A DNA stretch of 39,430 bases from JBMNQI01 sp050944055 (GTDB taxonomy: Bacteria > Bacillota > Clostridia > Oscillospirales > Oscillospiraceae): assembly GCA_050944055.1 (NCBI GenBank), contig JBMNQI010000017.1:1-39430 (forward strand). The letters are read 5' to 3'. Made by a program: the position numbers and the translations under genes. Under the pieces are notes generated by a model. It saw only the letters and a list, made by a program, of their open reading frames with translations. It was not told the origin of the DNA and searched no databases. How positions within the stretch are numbered: the stretch's first letter is position 1; every line of letters starts with the position of its first letter. Of this stretch, positions 32,339 to 39,430 are shown one piece after another.

Positions 32339-34027
32339 TTAAACCGGCTTTGATTCAAGCTTAAAGCTGTCCTTAAGAGATACGGAACGGTTGAAAACCG
32401 GATAACCCGGGCGGCTGTCCCTGCTGTCGACGCAGAAGTAGCCCTGGCGCATGAACTGGAAGTGCGCGGGAGGCTCGACGTTAGCGAGCGCTTTTTCTAC
32501 CTTGCAGCCCTTCATTACTTTGAGCGAATCGGGGTTGAGTAATTCCAGGAAGTCTCCCGAATCCGGATCGGGGTCGGTAAACAGGTTGTCGTAAAGCCTT
32601 ATTTCGGCGTCGACGGCAGTCGCCGCGTCAACCCAGTGAATAGTGCTTTTTACCTTGCGCCCGTCCGGAGTGTTGCCGCCGGCCGTGCCGGGGTCGTATT
32701 CGGCCAGCACCTCTGCGACATTTCCGTTTTCGTCTTTTTTGCAGCCTGTGCAGCGGATTACATACGCCCCCTTGAGCCGCACCTCGTTGCCGGGGAACAG
32801 GCGGTAGTACTTCTTGGCGGGTTCCTCCATGAAATCCTCCCGCTCGATCCAGAGCTCTCTTGAGAAGCTTATCTTCCTCGTTCCGTCCTCGGGGCGGTTG
32901 GGGTTGTTCTCAGTCTCAAAATACTCGGTTTTGCCTTCCGGGTAGTTTGTTATCGTCAGCTTTACGGGGTCAATTACGGCCATGACTCGCTGAGCCCGCT
33001 CGTTGAGGTCCTCGCGCAGGCAGTGCTCGAGAAAGGCGTATTCTATGGTGCTGTCGGCCTTGGAAACTCCTATGCGTTCCGTGAAGTTTAGTATCGACCT
33101 GGCGGTATAGCCGCGGCGGCGCAGCCCGCAGAGAGTAGGCATTCGCGGGTCGTCCCAGCCGGAAACAAGCCCCTTCTCGACAAGAAGCCGCAATTTTCTC
33201 TTCGACATGACGGTATAATTAATTGAGAGGCGCGCAAATTCTATCTGGCGCGGGCGGGCCGGAACTGAAACGTTGTTGATTACCCATTCGTAAAGCGGGC
33301 GGTGGTCCTCGTACTCAAGGCTGCAAAGAGAGTGGGTTATGCCCTCGAGCGCGTCCTGTATCGGGTGGGCAAAATCGTACATCGGGTATATGCACCATTT
33401 ATTGCCCGTCCTGTGGTGCTCGACATGGCGGATGCGGTAAAGCACCGGGTCCCTAAGATTAAAATTCCCGGAAGAAAGGTCGATTTTCGCGCGGAGGGTC
33501 ATCGCGCCGTCGGGGAATTCTCCGTTGCGCATGCGCATGAAAAGGTCGAGGCTCTCCTCGATCGGACGGTTTCTGTAGGGGCTGACGGCGGGCGTATTGA
33601 GGTCGCCGCGGTTTGCCTTAAACTCCTCCGGGCTCAATTGGCATACATAGGCAAGGCCCTTTTTTATAAGCTCGACCGCGTACTCGAAGGTCTGCTCAAA
33701 GTAATCAGAACCGTAGTAAAACCTGTCGCCCCAGTCGAAGCCGAGCCAGTGGATATCCTCTTTAATGGCGTCGACATACTCCGTATCCTCCCTCTCGGGG
33801 TTAGTGTCGTCCATACGGAGATTGCACAGGCCGCCGTATTTCTGGGCCGTGCCGAAATCTATGCAGAGCGCCTTTGTATGGCCTATATGGAGATAACCGT
33901 TAGGCTCGGGCGGGAAACGGGTATGCACTTTCATGCCCGCAAAGCGGCCGCCCTCTTTCATATCCTCCTCAATCATGGCGTGTATGAAGTTTTTCGGCGA
34001 AGATGCGCCCGGATTTATATCTCCCAT
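32339..34027 (-). CDS. glnS: Glutaminyl-tRNA synthetase
   Basis: Class I synthetase that charges tRNA-Gln directly. The 562 aa match bacterial GlnRS: PPEPNGYLHIGH near residues 37-48, MDDTNPE, the VMSKRKL form of the KMSKS loop near 272, and a two-part beta-barrel anticodon domain in the C-terminal half. PEPNGYLHIGH and the barrel domain separate it from GluRS. The open frame reaches 34060, but GGAGAAG lies just before the ATG at 34027. Many Firmicutes lack GlnRS and use GatCAB; presence here is a feature of some Clostridia. It has its own promoter and a leader too short for a T-box. Confidence 0.96.
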   Translation of the reverse strand: MGDINPGASSPKNFIHAMIEEDMKEGGRFAGMKVHTRFPPEPNGYLHIGHTKALCIDFGTAQKYGGLCNLRMDDTNPEREDTEYVDAIKEDIHWLGFDWGDRFYYGSDYFEQTFEYAVELIKKGLAYVCQLSPEEFKANRGDLNTPAVSPYRNRPIEESLDLFMRMRNGEFPDGAMTLRAKIDLSSGNFNLRDPVLYRIRHVEHHRTGNKWCIYPMYDFAHPIQDALEGITHSLCSLEYEDHRPLYEWVINNVSVPARPRQIEFARLSINYTVMSKRKLRLLVEKGLVSGWDDPRMPTLCGLRRRGYTARSILNFTERIGVSKADSTIEYAFLEHCLREDLNERAQRVMAVIDPVKLTITNYPEGKTEYFETENNPNRPEDGTRKISFSRELWIEREDFMEEPAKKYYRLFPGNEVRLKGAYVIRCTGCKKDENGNVAEVLAEYDPGTAGGNTPDGRKVKSTIHWVDAATAVDAEIRLYDNLFTDPDPDSGDFLELLNPDSLKVMKGCKVEKALANVEPPAHFQFMRQGYFCVDSRDSRPGYPVFNRSVSLKDSFKLESKPV

Positions 34028-34078
34028 TTTTCTTCTCCATGTGTAATATGTGGTGTACATTTCATCCAGTATCTGATT

Positions 34079-34107
34079 ATTATATAATACTGTTTTCTAA
34101 ATTTCAA
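34079..34107 (-). promoter_or_regulatory. Sigma-A promoter of glnS
   Basis: On the minus strand TTGAAA (34102-34107), 17 bases, and a perfect TATAAT (34079-34084), 52 bases before the chosen glnS start. Confidence 0.8.
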
Positions 34108-34422
34108 TGAGCATACCGATTAAAATATACCGTAATAGAATTCTTCCCGTAATCATGGACAGAATACTTTGCATATACTGATTCTTAGTAAAGCAAAGCG
34201 TGCTTATGTACGAACGGATGCGGGGCAGCGGAGGCATGCTTTTATTGCGGAAGGGGGAGCCGGGCTTGCAGAGCAGTGTCGAACCGAAAGATCGTTCTGA
34301 AACCAATGAGCCTGTAATGGACATAGACGATATGATTTACGGGGACATATGCACCATCCCGTCGGAACGATGAACATAACGGCTGCTTCGCCGGAAGGCA
34401 CAGCATCAAAAAACCGGAATAA
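34108..34422. other. Mostly non-coding gap between the glnS promoter and the proA terminator
   Basis: The 0.45-kb space between glnS and proA holds the glnS promoter at one end and the proA terminator at the other. The middle has no recognised gene, tRNA or repeat; the only candidate is a 55-codon plus-strand ORF listed separately. It may be the remains of a lost gene. Confidence 0.6.
34206..34373 (+). CDS. Possible small protein, 55 aa, unrecognised
   Basis: An ORF from ATG at 34206 to TGA at 34373; internal in-frame ATGs lie at 34218 and 34236. The product has a basic, Gly-rich start and an acidic end (MDIDDMIYGD). I recognise no family. No convincing ribosome site precedes 34206; GGAGG lies only one base before 34236. 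It could be a real small gene, a remnant of a larger one, or chance. No hydrophobic segment or cysteine pair is visible. Confidence 0.2.
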   Translation: MYERMRGSGGMLLLRKGEPGLQSSVEPKDRSETNEPVMDIDDMIYGDICTIPSER

Positions 34423-34456
34423 AAAGGCCCGCGGCTGTGAACTGCCGCAGGTCTTT
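34423..34456 (-). terminator. Rho-independent terminator of proBA
   Basis: AAAGGCC pairs with GGTCTTT (34423-34429 with 34450-34456), continued after one mismatch by GCGGC/GCCGC, with an eight-base loop. On the minus strand it ends in TTTTTATT, 27 bases after the proA stop. Confidence 0.82.
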
Positions 34457-34482
34457 AATTTATTATGAAGCTTAAACAGGCA

Positions 34483-35727
34483 TCAGACCCTTATCTGGCC
34501 TTCCCCGTAGACAATATATTTGGTGGTTGTAAGCTCGTTTACTCCCATCGGGCCGCGCGCGTGCATTTTTTGCGTCGATATGCCTATCTCGGCTCCGAGG
34601 CCAAACTCGCCGCCGTCTGTAAACCGTGTGGAGGCATTGACATAAACTGCCGCGGCGTCCACCTCCCGGAGGAATTTCTGGGAGGCAAAATAATCGCTTG
34701 TGACTATGGCCTCGGAATGGCGCGTGCCGTGCTCGTTTATCCACGCTATCGCCTCGTCGACATCCGAGACGATCTTAACGGAGAGAATATAATCGAGGTA
34801 TTCTGTATAAAAATCCTCGTCCGCGGCGGGCACGGCAAAGTTTCCCAGAATGGCGCAGGTTTCCGGACAGCCCCTGATTTCAACCTTCTTTTCGTCCAGG
34901 CGCGACTTTACAAGAGGCAAAAACTCGTTGGCGACGCTGCGGGCGACAAGCAGGCTCTCCTGCGCGTTGCAGACGGACGGGCGGGAGCACTTGGCGTTGA
35001 ATACTATATTGGCGGCCATATCGAGGTCGGCGGATGAGTCTACATAGACATGGCAGTTGCCGACGCCCGTCTCAATGACGGGGACGGTGGCGTTCTCAAC
35101 GACGGAGTTTATCAGCTTGGCGCTGCCGCGGGGGATAAGCACGTCGAGGCAGGACGTAAGCTTCATAAGCTCCACGGCGGTTTCATGCGACGTGTCTTCA
35201 ATCACCTGCACGGCATCCTCCAGACCGCAGCGGGAAAGAGCGCTCCTCATGGCGCGACCGAGGGCTATGTTCGAGTTAATAGCCTCGCTGCCGCCGCGCA
35301 GGATTACGGCGTTGCCGGCCTTTAAGCACAGGGCGGCGGCGTCGACAGTGACGTTGGGGCGGGACTCGTATATTATGCCGATCACGCCGAGCGGCACGCG
35401 CTGGCGGCCTATTATCAGCCCGTTAGGGCGGCGGACGGTGGACACAAAGCTGCCGACGGGATCCTCAAGCGCCGCTACCTCGCGAATGCCCTGGATCATG
35501 CCGTCTATGCGCGCGTCTGTGAGGCGGAGGCGGTCCTGCATGACCTGGTTCATGCCGTTTTTTGAGGCGCTTTCCATATCCAAAGCGTTCGCGCGAAGTA
35601 TCTCGGAGCGCATTTCGTCAAGCATCTGCCCCATATCCAGAAGAGCTTCGTTTTTCTCCTTTGACCTGAGCGAAGCGAGCTTCGGGGCCGCGGCTTTTGC
35701 CCGCGTGCCGATTTCATTGAGCTTCAT
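34483..35727 (-). CDS. proA: Glutamate-5-semialdehyde dehydrogenase (gamma-glutamyl phosphate reductase) ProA
   Basis: NADPH-dependent second step of proline synthesis, making glutamate semialdehyde from gamma-glutamyl phosphate. The 414 aa match the family length and show RVPLGVIGIIYESRPNV-type sequence near 105-120, LRGGSEA near 143, the VIETGVGNCHVYVD segment and the conserved NASTRFTDGGEFG with the active region near 370. It starts 14 bases before the proB stop, so the two are translationally linked and their products probably channel the unstable acyl phosphate. Confidence 0.97.
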   Translation of the reverse strand: MKLNEIGTRAKAAAPKLASLRSKEKNEALLDMGQMLDEMRSEILRANALDMESASKNGMNQVMQDRLRLTDARIDGMIQGIREVAALEDPVGSFVSTVRRPNGLIIGRQRVPLGVIGIIYESRPNVTVDAAALCLKAGNAVILRGGSEAINSNIALGRAMRSALSRCGLEDAVQVIEDTSHETAVELMKLTSCLDVLIPRGSAKLINSVVENATVPVIETGVGNCHVYVDSSADLDMAANIVFNAKCSRPSVCNAQESLLVARSVANEFLPLVKSRLDEKKVEIRGCPETCAILGNFAVPAADEDFYTEYLDYILSVKIVSDVDEAIAWINEHGTRHSEAIVTSDYFASQKFLREVDAAAVYVNASTRFTDGGEFGLGAEIGISTQKMHARGPMGVNELTTTKYIVYGEGQIRV

Positions 35728-36538
35728 TTAATACCTCCTTTTTTGCGCGGAACAGCGTTCCTACAGGTATTCCGCTGAGCATGTCATATATTTTTTCCGG
35801 GTTAGCTCCGTTCATGATGACCATGTCGATGCCTGAGCCGTTGGCTATTTCGGCGGCGCGCAGCTTCGTCGACATGCCTCCTGTCGCCAAAGCGTTAACC
35901 GTGCCGCCCGCGGCTGAGCGTATTCTGTCGTCGACCCCGTCGACAACGGATATAAGCCTTGCGCCCGGATTTTTGTGCGGGTCGCTATCGTAAAGCCCGT
36001 CGATGTCCGAAAGCAGAATAAGCAGGTCGGCGCGGCAGAGCCTTGCCACAAGCGCGGAAAGCGTGTCGTTGTCGCCGAAGACATGCTCCTCGCCCGTGGA
36101 GATCTCGATAGTGCTTACCGAGTCGTTCTCGTTTACAATCGGAATGACTCCGAGCGAGAAAAGGGCCGAGAAGGTATTCTCCAGCTTTTTGCGGCTGCAC
36201 TCATTGTCAATATTGTCGTATGTGAGAAGTATCTGCGCCACGGTCTGGCCGTACTCTCCGAAGAATTTATCGTAAAGATGCATCAGCTCGCACTGCCCTA
36301 CGGCGGCGGTGGCCTGCGTCAAACTCAGTTCCCTGGGCTTTTCGGTGAAGCCCAGCTTGCCGCAGCCGACACCTATGGCGCCGGAGGAAACCAGCGCAAT
36401 CTCATATCCGCGGTTTTTTATGTCCGAGAGAGTGCGCGCAAGCATCTCTATGTTCCGGAAATCCGGGCGGCCCGGCCCGTGCGTAAGTGTTGAGGTGCCG
36501 ACCTTCACGATTATTCGTTTTGCATTAGCTGTCTGCAT
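35714..36538 (-). CDS. proB: Glutamate 5-kinase ProB, short form without PUA domain
   Basis: Phosphorylates glutamate to gamma-glutamyl phosphate, the committed and normally proline-inhibited step. The 274 aa cover the amino-acid-kinase fold only: IIVKVGTSTLT near 9-19, SSGAIGVG near 50, NENDSVS near 146, FGDND and the LSDIDGLYDSDP stretch. The PUA domain found in about 365-aa forms is absent. The frame extends to 36571, but GGAGGTTT precedes the ATG at 36538. First gene of proBA. The loss of the PUA domain does not by itself abolish feedback inhibition. Confidence 0.96.
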   Translation of the reverse strand: MQTANAKRIIVKVGTSTLTHGPGRPDFRNIEMLARTLSDIKNRGYEIALVSSGAIGVGCGKLGFTEKPRELSLTQATAAVGQCELMHLYDKFFGEYGQTVAQILLTYDNIDNECSRKKLENTFSALFSLGVIPIVNENDSVSTIEISTGEEHVFGDNDTLSALVARLCRADLLILLSDIDGLYDSDPHKNPGARLISVVDGVDDRIRSAAGGTVNALATGGMSTKLRAAEIANGSGIDMVIMNGANPEKIYDMLSGIPVGTLFRAKKEVLNEAQ

Positions 36539-36634
36539 ATAAACCTCCCGCGCGCATATGTTGCTGCGCAAAAAAGGCTGCCGTCAATAAAATCCTGCGC
36601 CATGGCGCCTTTGGCTGCCTCCCGCATTGTAAAC

Positions 36635-36715
36635 AAGGCGCTGCGCGCCCGCCTTAAGGCATTGGGAAAAATTAATCCGATAGTGTATTTTATCATATTA
36701 TTTAGATATAATAAA
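36635..36715 (-). promoter_or_regulatory. Likely proBA promoter and leader hairpin
   Basis: On the minus strand TGA followed by TAAAAT (36687-36692) forms an extended -10, with a poor -35 (TTTATT, 36710-36715). The leader to proB would be about 140 bases and contains a six-base hairpin AAGGCG/CGCCTT (36635-36640 with 36650-36655) and the palindrome GCGCCATGGCGC just downstream. I see no T-box consensus, although proline T-boxes control proBA in some Firmicutes. Confidence 0.35.
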
Positions 36716-36751
36716 GCATAAAAAAATATTAATATTTTTCATATTTATGCA

Positions 36752-36780
36752 TTGCATTTATATGGATTGAGGCATAAAAT
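36752..36780 (+). promoter_or_regulatory. Sigma-A promoter of the degV gene
   Basis: TTGCAT (36752-36757), a 17-base spacer and TAAAAT (36775-36780), 51 bases before the start codon, in an AT-rich stretch that contrasts with the surrounding genes. Confidence 0.72.
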
Positions 36781-36789
36781 TAACAAGAA

Positions 36790-36807
36790 TTCAAATAAAA
36801 ATTTGAA
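36790..36807 (+). promoter_or_regulatory. Operator-like inverted repeat in the degV leader
   Basis: TTCAAAT (36790-36796) and ATTTGAA (36801-36807) form a perfect seven-base inverted repeat with a four-base spacer, starting about at the predicted transcription start. This is a typical repressor position. The half-sites have the opposite polarity to the FabT box (TTTGA...TCAAA), so I do not assign that regulator. Confidence 0.4.
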
Positions 36808-36831
36808 AAAACCGTAAAGGAGGAGGGTACA

Positions 36832-37611
36832 GTGGATAAAATACATATTGTCACTGATTCCGGCTGCGACCTGCCCGCCGCTCTGGCTGAGAGTTTAGGC
36901 ATCGAGGTCATTTCGCTGCGCCGCAGCGGTACGGAGCCGGGACAGATAACGCCCGTCAGGTATCTGGGAAGCTTCATGGCCGCCCGTACGGCTGAATATA
37001 CGCACATAATCTGCGTAACGCTGGGCTCGCAGCTGAGCCAGTGCTACGATAACGCCTGCGTCGCGCGCGGCCTTTTCTACGAGGAAAACGCCGGCGCAGT
37101 CACCGTCGAAATCATAAACTCCCGGTCTCTTTCAATTGCGTACGGCGATCTTCTGGTCGAGGCGGCCCGTATGCGGGACCAGGGCGCAGGTTTCGGCGAG
37201 ATATGTGCAATGCTGAAAACTGAGCTCCCCCGGCGCGAAAGCATATTTATAGCCTATGACCCGGAAACTATTTTGAAAAACGGCGATCTGCGCGCGGAGG
37301 CGGTCACGGCGGGATTGACGATAGGCCTGCGCCCCATATTCAGGAGCCGTTCTTTGAAGACGGAGATGATCCACAAGGCGCGTCCCGCCCAGGCCACGGG
37401 CGATATAGCGGGCCTGGTGGAGGAGAAATGCAGCCCGGAACCGGGCCATATATCCGTTTTTGCGGGAGACGTGCCCGAACAGGACGTTCAGGCGATTGTG
37501 TCGGAGCTGAAAAAACGCGTTGGCGGCGAAATTGAGCTCGTGCCCATTGGAGAGACTGCGGCCTCCATACTTGGGAATGCGGTTCTGGGCGCTGTATTCA
37601 GAGGCAGATAG
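36832..37611 (+). CDS. DegV-family (fatty-acid-binding) protein, divergent
   Basis: DegV/FakB proteins bind a fatty acid in a two-domain fold; several are the binding subunits of fatty acid kinase. The 259 aa begin IHIVTDSGCDLP, the family hallmark, and keep GSQLSQCYDNA where most have SSGLSGTYQSA, and IINSRSLSIAYG where most have VIDSKxxSxGxG. The usual TSQP loop is replaced by ITPVRYLG. It is a little short (the family is near 280 aa). It is therefore a diverged DegV; whether it still binds acyl chains or works with a FakA kinase is unknown. The start is GTG at 36832, behind the strong GGAGGAGGG. It is followed by pgk after 66 bases without an evident terminator. Confidence 0.85.
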   Translation: MDKIHIVTDSGCDLPAALAESLGIEVISLRRSGTEPGQITPVRYLGSFMAARTAEYTHIICVTLGSQLSQCYDNACVARGLFYEENAGAVTVEIINSRSLSIAYGDLLVEAARMRDQGAGFGEICAMLKTELPRRESIFIAYDPETILKNGDLRAEAVTAGLTIGLRPIFRSRSLKTEMIHKARPAQATGDIAGLVEEKCSPEPGHISVFAGDVPEQDVQAIVSELKKRVGGEIELVPIGETAASILGNAVLGAVFRGR

Positions 37612-37677
37612 TCAATCCGGCCGTGCTGCCATATGGCCTTATGCCGCGGCGCACGTTATAATATGGAGGAAGTCAAA

Positions 37678-38874
37678 TTGAAGTACGATAAGAAGTCGGT
37701 CCGCGACATAGACGTCGCTGGGAAAAAAGTCCTCTGTCGCTGCGATTTCAATGTCCCTCGCGACGACGAGGGCAGAATCACGGATAGTAAACGCATAAGA
37801 GAATCCCTGCCTACGATCCGATATCTGCTTAAAGAAGGCGCGGCGGTGATCCTGTGCTCTCACCTCGGAAGGCCGAAGGGCAAGTTTAAGCCTGAGCTGT
37901 CCCTTAGCTGCGTGGCGGAGGAGCTTTCAAGGCAGCTTTCAATTGATGTTCCGCTCGCACCGGACTGCGTGGGAGAGGAGACGAAGGCCCTGGCGGCGGC
38001 GCTCAGGCCCGGCCGGGTACTGCTGCTTGAGAACCTCCGCTTCCACCCGGAGGAGGAAAAGAACGATCCCGAATTCGCGGGGGAACTGGCCTCAATGGCT
38101 GAGATATACGTCTCCGACGCTTTCGGCACCTGCCACCGCGCCCATGCTTCGACAGTCGGCGTAGCCTCATATCTGCCCGCCGTCTCCGGCTTCCTCGTTG
38201 AGAAGGAGCTTAATATGATGGGCGGCGCGCTGACTAACCCTAAGCGCCCGTTTGTCGCGGTGCTCGGCGGGGCAAAGGTCTCGGATAAAATCGGCGTAAT
38301 CAACAACCTCATTGACAAGGCCGATACGATTATAATCGGCGGCGGCATGGCCTACACTTTCCTTAAGTCGATGGGTTGTAAAATTGGAGATTCCCTGCTC
38401 GAGGAGGACAAAGTCTCCCTCGCCGGGGATCTGATGGAAAAGGCGCGCAGCCGCGACGTCAGGCTTCTTGTCCCCATAGACAACGTAGCCGGAGACGCTT
38501 TCAGGGCCGACTGCAATATAAAAACGGTCAATTCCGCAAACATCCCCGACGGGTGGATGGGCATGGATATAGGCCCTGATACCGTGCGCCTCTTCCAGGA
38601 GGCCATATTGAACGCGGGCACGGTGGTGTGGAACGGCCCGATGGGCGTATTCGAGTTTCCCGCGTTCTCCAGGGGCACTGTCGGCGTGGCCGAGGCCATG
38701 GCCCGGTGCAACGGCGTCACAATAGTCGGCGGGGGCGACAGCGCCGCCGCGGTGGAGCAGTTCGGGTTTGCAGATAAAATGACTCATATATCGACAGGCG
38801 GTGGAGCGTCGCTTGAGTTTTTGGAAGGCATCGACCTCCCGGGGATTACCTGCCTGCTGGATAAGAAAGGATAG
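37678..38874 (+). CDS. pgk: Phosphoglycerate kinase
   Basis: Glycolytic enzyme that makes ATP from 1,3-bisphosphoglycerate. The 398 aa show the start KVLCRCDFNVP, SHLGRPKGK near residues 62-70, LLLENLRFHPEEE near 114-126, AVLGGAKVSDKIGV near 196-209, and the nucleotide-binding VWNGPMGVFE and VGGGDSAAA near the end. The frame is open to 37633, but GGAGG (37665-37669) lies eight bases before a TTG at 37678, which starts the conserved KYDKKSVRDID; the ATG at 37663 has no ribosome site. It is followed directly by tpiA. GAPDH, the usual first gene of this cluster, is not in front of it; a degV gene is. Confidence 0.97.
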   Translation: MKYDKKSVRDIDVAGKKVLCRCDFNVPRDDEGRITDSKRIRESLPTIRYLLKEGAAVILCSHLGRPKGKFKPELSLSCVAEELSRQLSIDVPLAPDCVGEETKALAAALRPGRVLLLENLRFHPEEEKNDPEFAGELASMAEIYVSDAFGTCHRAHASTVGVASYLPAVSGFLVEKELNMMGGALTNPKRPFVAVLGGAKVSDKIGVINNLIDKADTIIIGGGMAYTFLKSMGCKIGDSLLEEDKVSLAGDLMEKARSRDVRLLVPIDNVAGDAFRADCNIKTVNSANIPDGWMGMDIGPDTVRLFQEAILNAGTVVWNGPMGVFEFPAFSRGTVGVAEAMARCNGVTIVGGGDSAAAVEQFGFADKMTHISTGGGASLEFLEGIDLPGITCLLDKKG

Positions 38875-38877
38875 CTT

Positions 38878-39430
38878 ATGAACAGACGTTACAGGAAGAC
38901 CGTCATTGCCGGCAACTGGAAGATGAATAAGACGCCCTCCGAGGCCAAGGCTTTTTCCGAGGCCTTCCGTCCGCTTATACCGAAGGCCAAGTGGTGTGAG
39001 ATTGTTCTCTGCGTCCCGTTTACGGACATTGCTTCAGCTTATAAGGCTTTTAAGGATACGCGTGTCGCCATAGGCGCGCAGAATATACACCATGAGGCCG
39101 GCGGGGCCTACACTGGCGAAGTCTCCGCGCGCATGCTGGCGGACGCCGGGGTTCGCTACGTAATCGTAGGCCACTCGGAGCGCCGCCAGTACTTCGGGGA
39201 AACGGACGCTATGGTTAACAGAAAAGTGCTCGCCGCTTTAGATAACGGGCTTATCCCGATAATATGCGTTGGAGAGACGCTGGAGCAGCGCGAGCTGGGC
39301 GTTACGATGGAGCTTGTGGCGCTGCAGGTAAAGACCGCGCTCCACGGCGTTCCGCCCACTAAGCTGCGCCAGATAGTCATAGCGTATGAGCCCATCTGGG
39401 CCATCGGCACCGGCCTTGCGGCCACAGCCG
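38878..39430 (+). CDS. tpiA: Triose-phosphate isomerase (3' end outside window)
   Basis: Interconverts dihydroxyacetone phosphate and glyceraldehyde 3-phosphate. The 184 visible residues include the substrate-binding AGNWKMNK (Asn13, Lys15), the catalytic His near 99 in VGHSERR, and the catalytic Glu near 171 in YEPIWAIGTG, so the active site is complete; about 65 residues remain beyond the window. AAAGGA precedes the ATG, three bases after the pgk stop. Clearly co-transcribed with pgk. Confidence 0.97.
   Translation, partial: MNRRYRKTVIAGNWKMNKTPSEAKAFSEAFRPLIPKAKWCEIVLCVPFTDIASAYKAFKDTRVAIGAQNIHHEAGGAYTGEVSARMLADAGVRYVIVGHSERRQYFGETDAMVNRKVLAALDNGLIPIICVGETLEQRELGVTMELVALQVKTALHGVPPTKLRQIVIAYEPIWAIGTGLAATA

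Noticed and set aside
34028..34084. A T-box ahead of glnS
   Set aside because: The promoter is so close that the leader is only about 45 bases, too short for a T-box.
34204..34401. 65-codon minus-strand ORF in the glnS-proA gap
   Set aside because: Cysteine- and proline-rich random-looking product, no ribosome site, no resemblance to a known family.
36511..36696. 61-codon minus-strand ORF overlapping the proB start, as a possible leader peptide
   Set aside because: No ribosome site, no proline codons as would be expected for a proline attenuator, and no conserved pattern.
36539..36700. A proline T-box ahead of proBA
   Set aside because: The T-box sequence (GGGTGG-ACCGCG type) and a terminator with T run are not present in the leader.
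37634..37662. A promoter for pgk using TATAAT at 37657-37662
   Set aside because: Transcription would start inside the pgk ribosome site, and the -35 region (TGGCCT) is poor.

Overview
This is a gene-dense, GC-rich stretch of a bacterial chromosome. The gene set points to a Firmicute of class Clostridia, most likely an Oscillospirales/Christensenellales-type gut anaerobe; the genus cannot be set from the sequence. The evidence is PolC beside a second replicative polymerase (DnaE), HPr kinase, the rapZ-yvcK-whiA block, zinc-type L28 and L32, the PlsY route of phospholipid synthesis, the DUF512 radical-SAM gene, an S-layer-homology protein, and frequent TTG/GTG starts behind strong AGGAGG sites. 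No phage, insertion sequence, CRISPR array, rRNA or tRNA was seen.

Region 1 (1-9342, + strand): the 3' two thirds of polC, then its own promoter and a tightly overlapping histidine operon hisZ-G-D-B-H-A-F-I-E that ends at a hairpin. It carries every step from PRPP to histidinol phosphate and from histidinol to histidine, except that hisC and a histidinol-phosphate phosphatase are absent. Region 2 (9282-18207): rpmB (minus) diverges from hprK-murB-rapZ-yvcK-whiA-dnaE (plus). A GC-rich folded leader ending in a perfect terminator lies between rapZ and yvcK and may act as an attenuator. Region 3 (18208-21796): a single large secreted protein of repeated beta-sandwich modules with three C-terminal SLH domains; two modules are nearly identical in DNA.

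Region 4 (21806-27034, - strand): yceD-rpmF-DUF512-der-plsY-gpsA, a housekeeping group for ribosome assembly and phospholipid synthesis, driven by a near-consensus promoter. Region 5 (27136-31257, -): a potABCD polyamine ABC transporter operon with its own promoter; the binding protein has a C-terminal membrane anchor in place of a lipobox, and the ATPase has an acidic, Tyr-rich tail. Region 6 (31266-34107, -): an RluC/D-type pseudouridine synthase and a glutaminyl-tRNA synthetase, the latter of interest because most Firmicutes make Gln-tRNA by amidation. Region 7 (34108-36715): a 0.45-kb gap with at most one tiny ORF, then proBA (minus). Region 8 (36752-39430, +): a DegV-family lipid-binding protein gene, pgk, and a tpiA cut by the window end.

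Almost everything is recognisable housekeeping metabolism. I found no convincing new multi-gene system. The items most worth checking are the rapZ-yvcK leader, the SLH protein with its promoter-region palindrome and duplicated modules, the membrane-anchored PotD, and the divergent DegV protein with its operator-like repeat.
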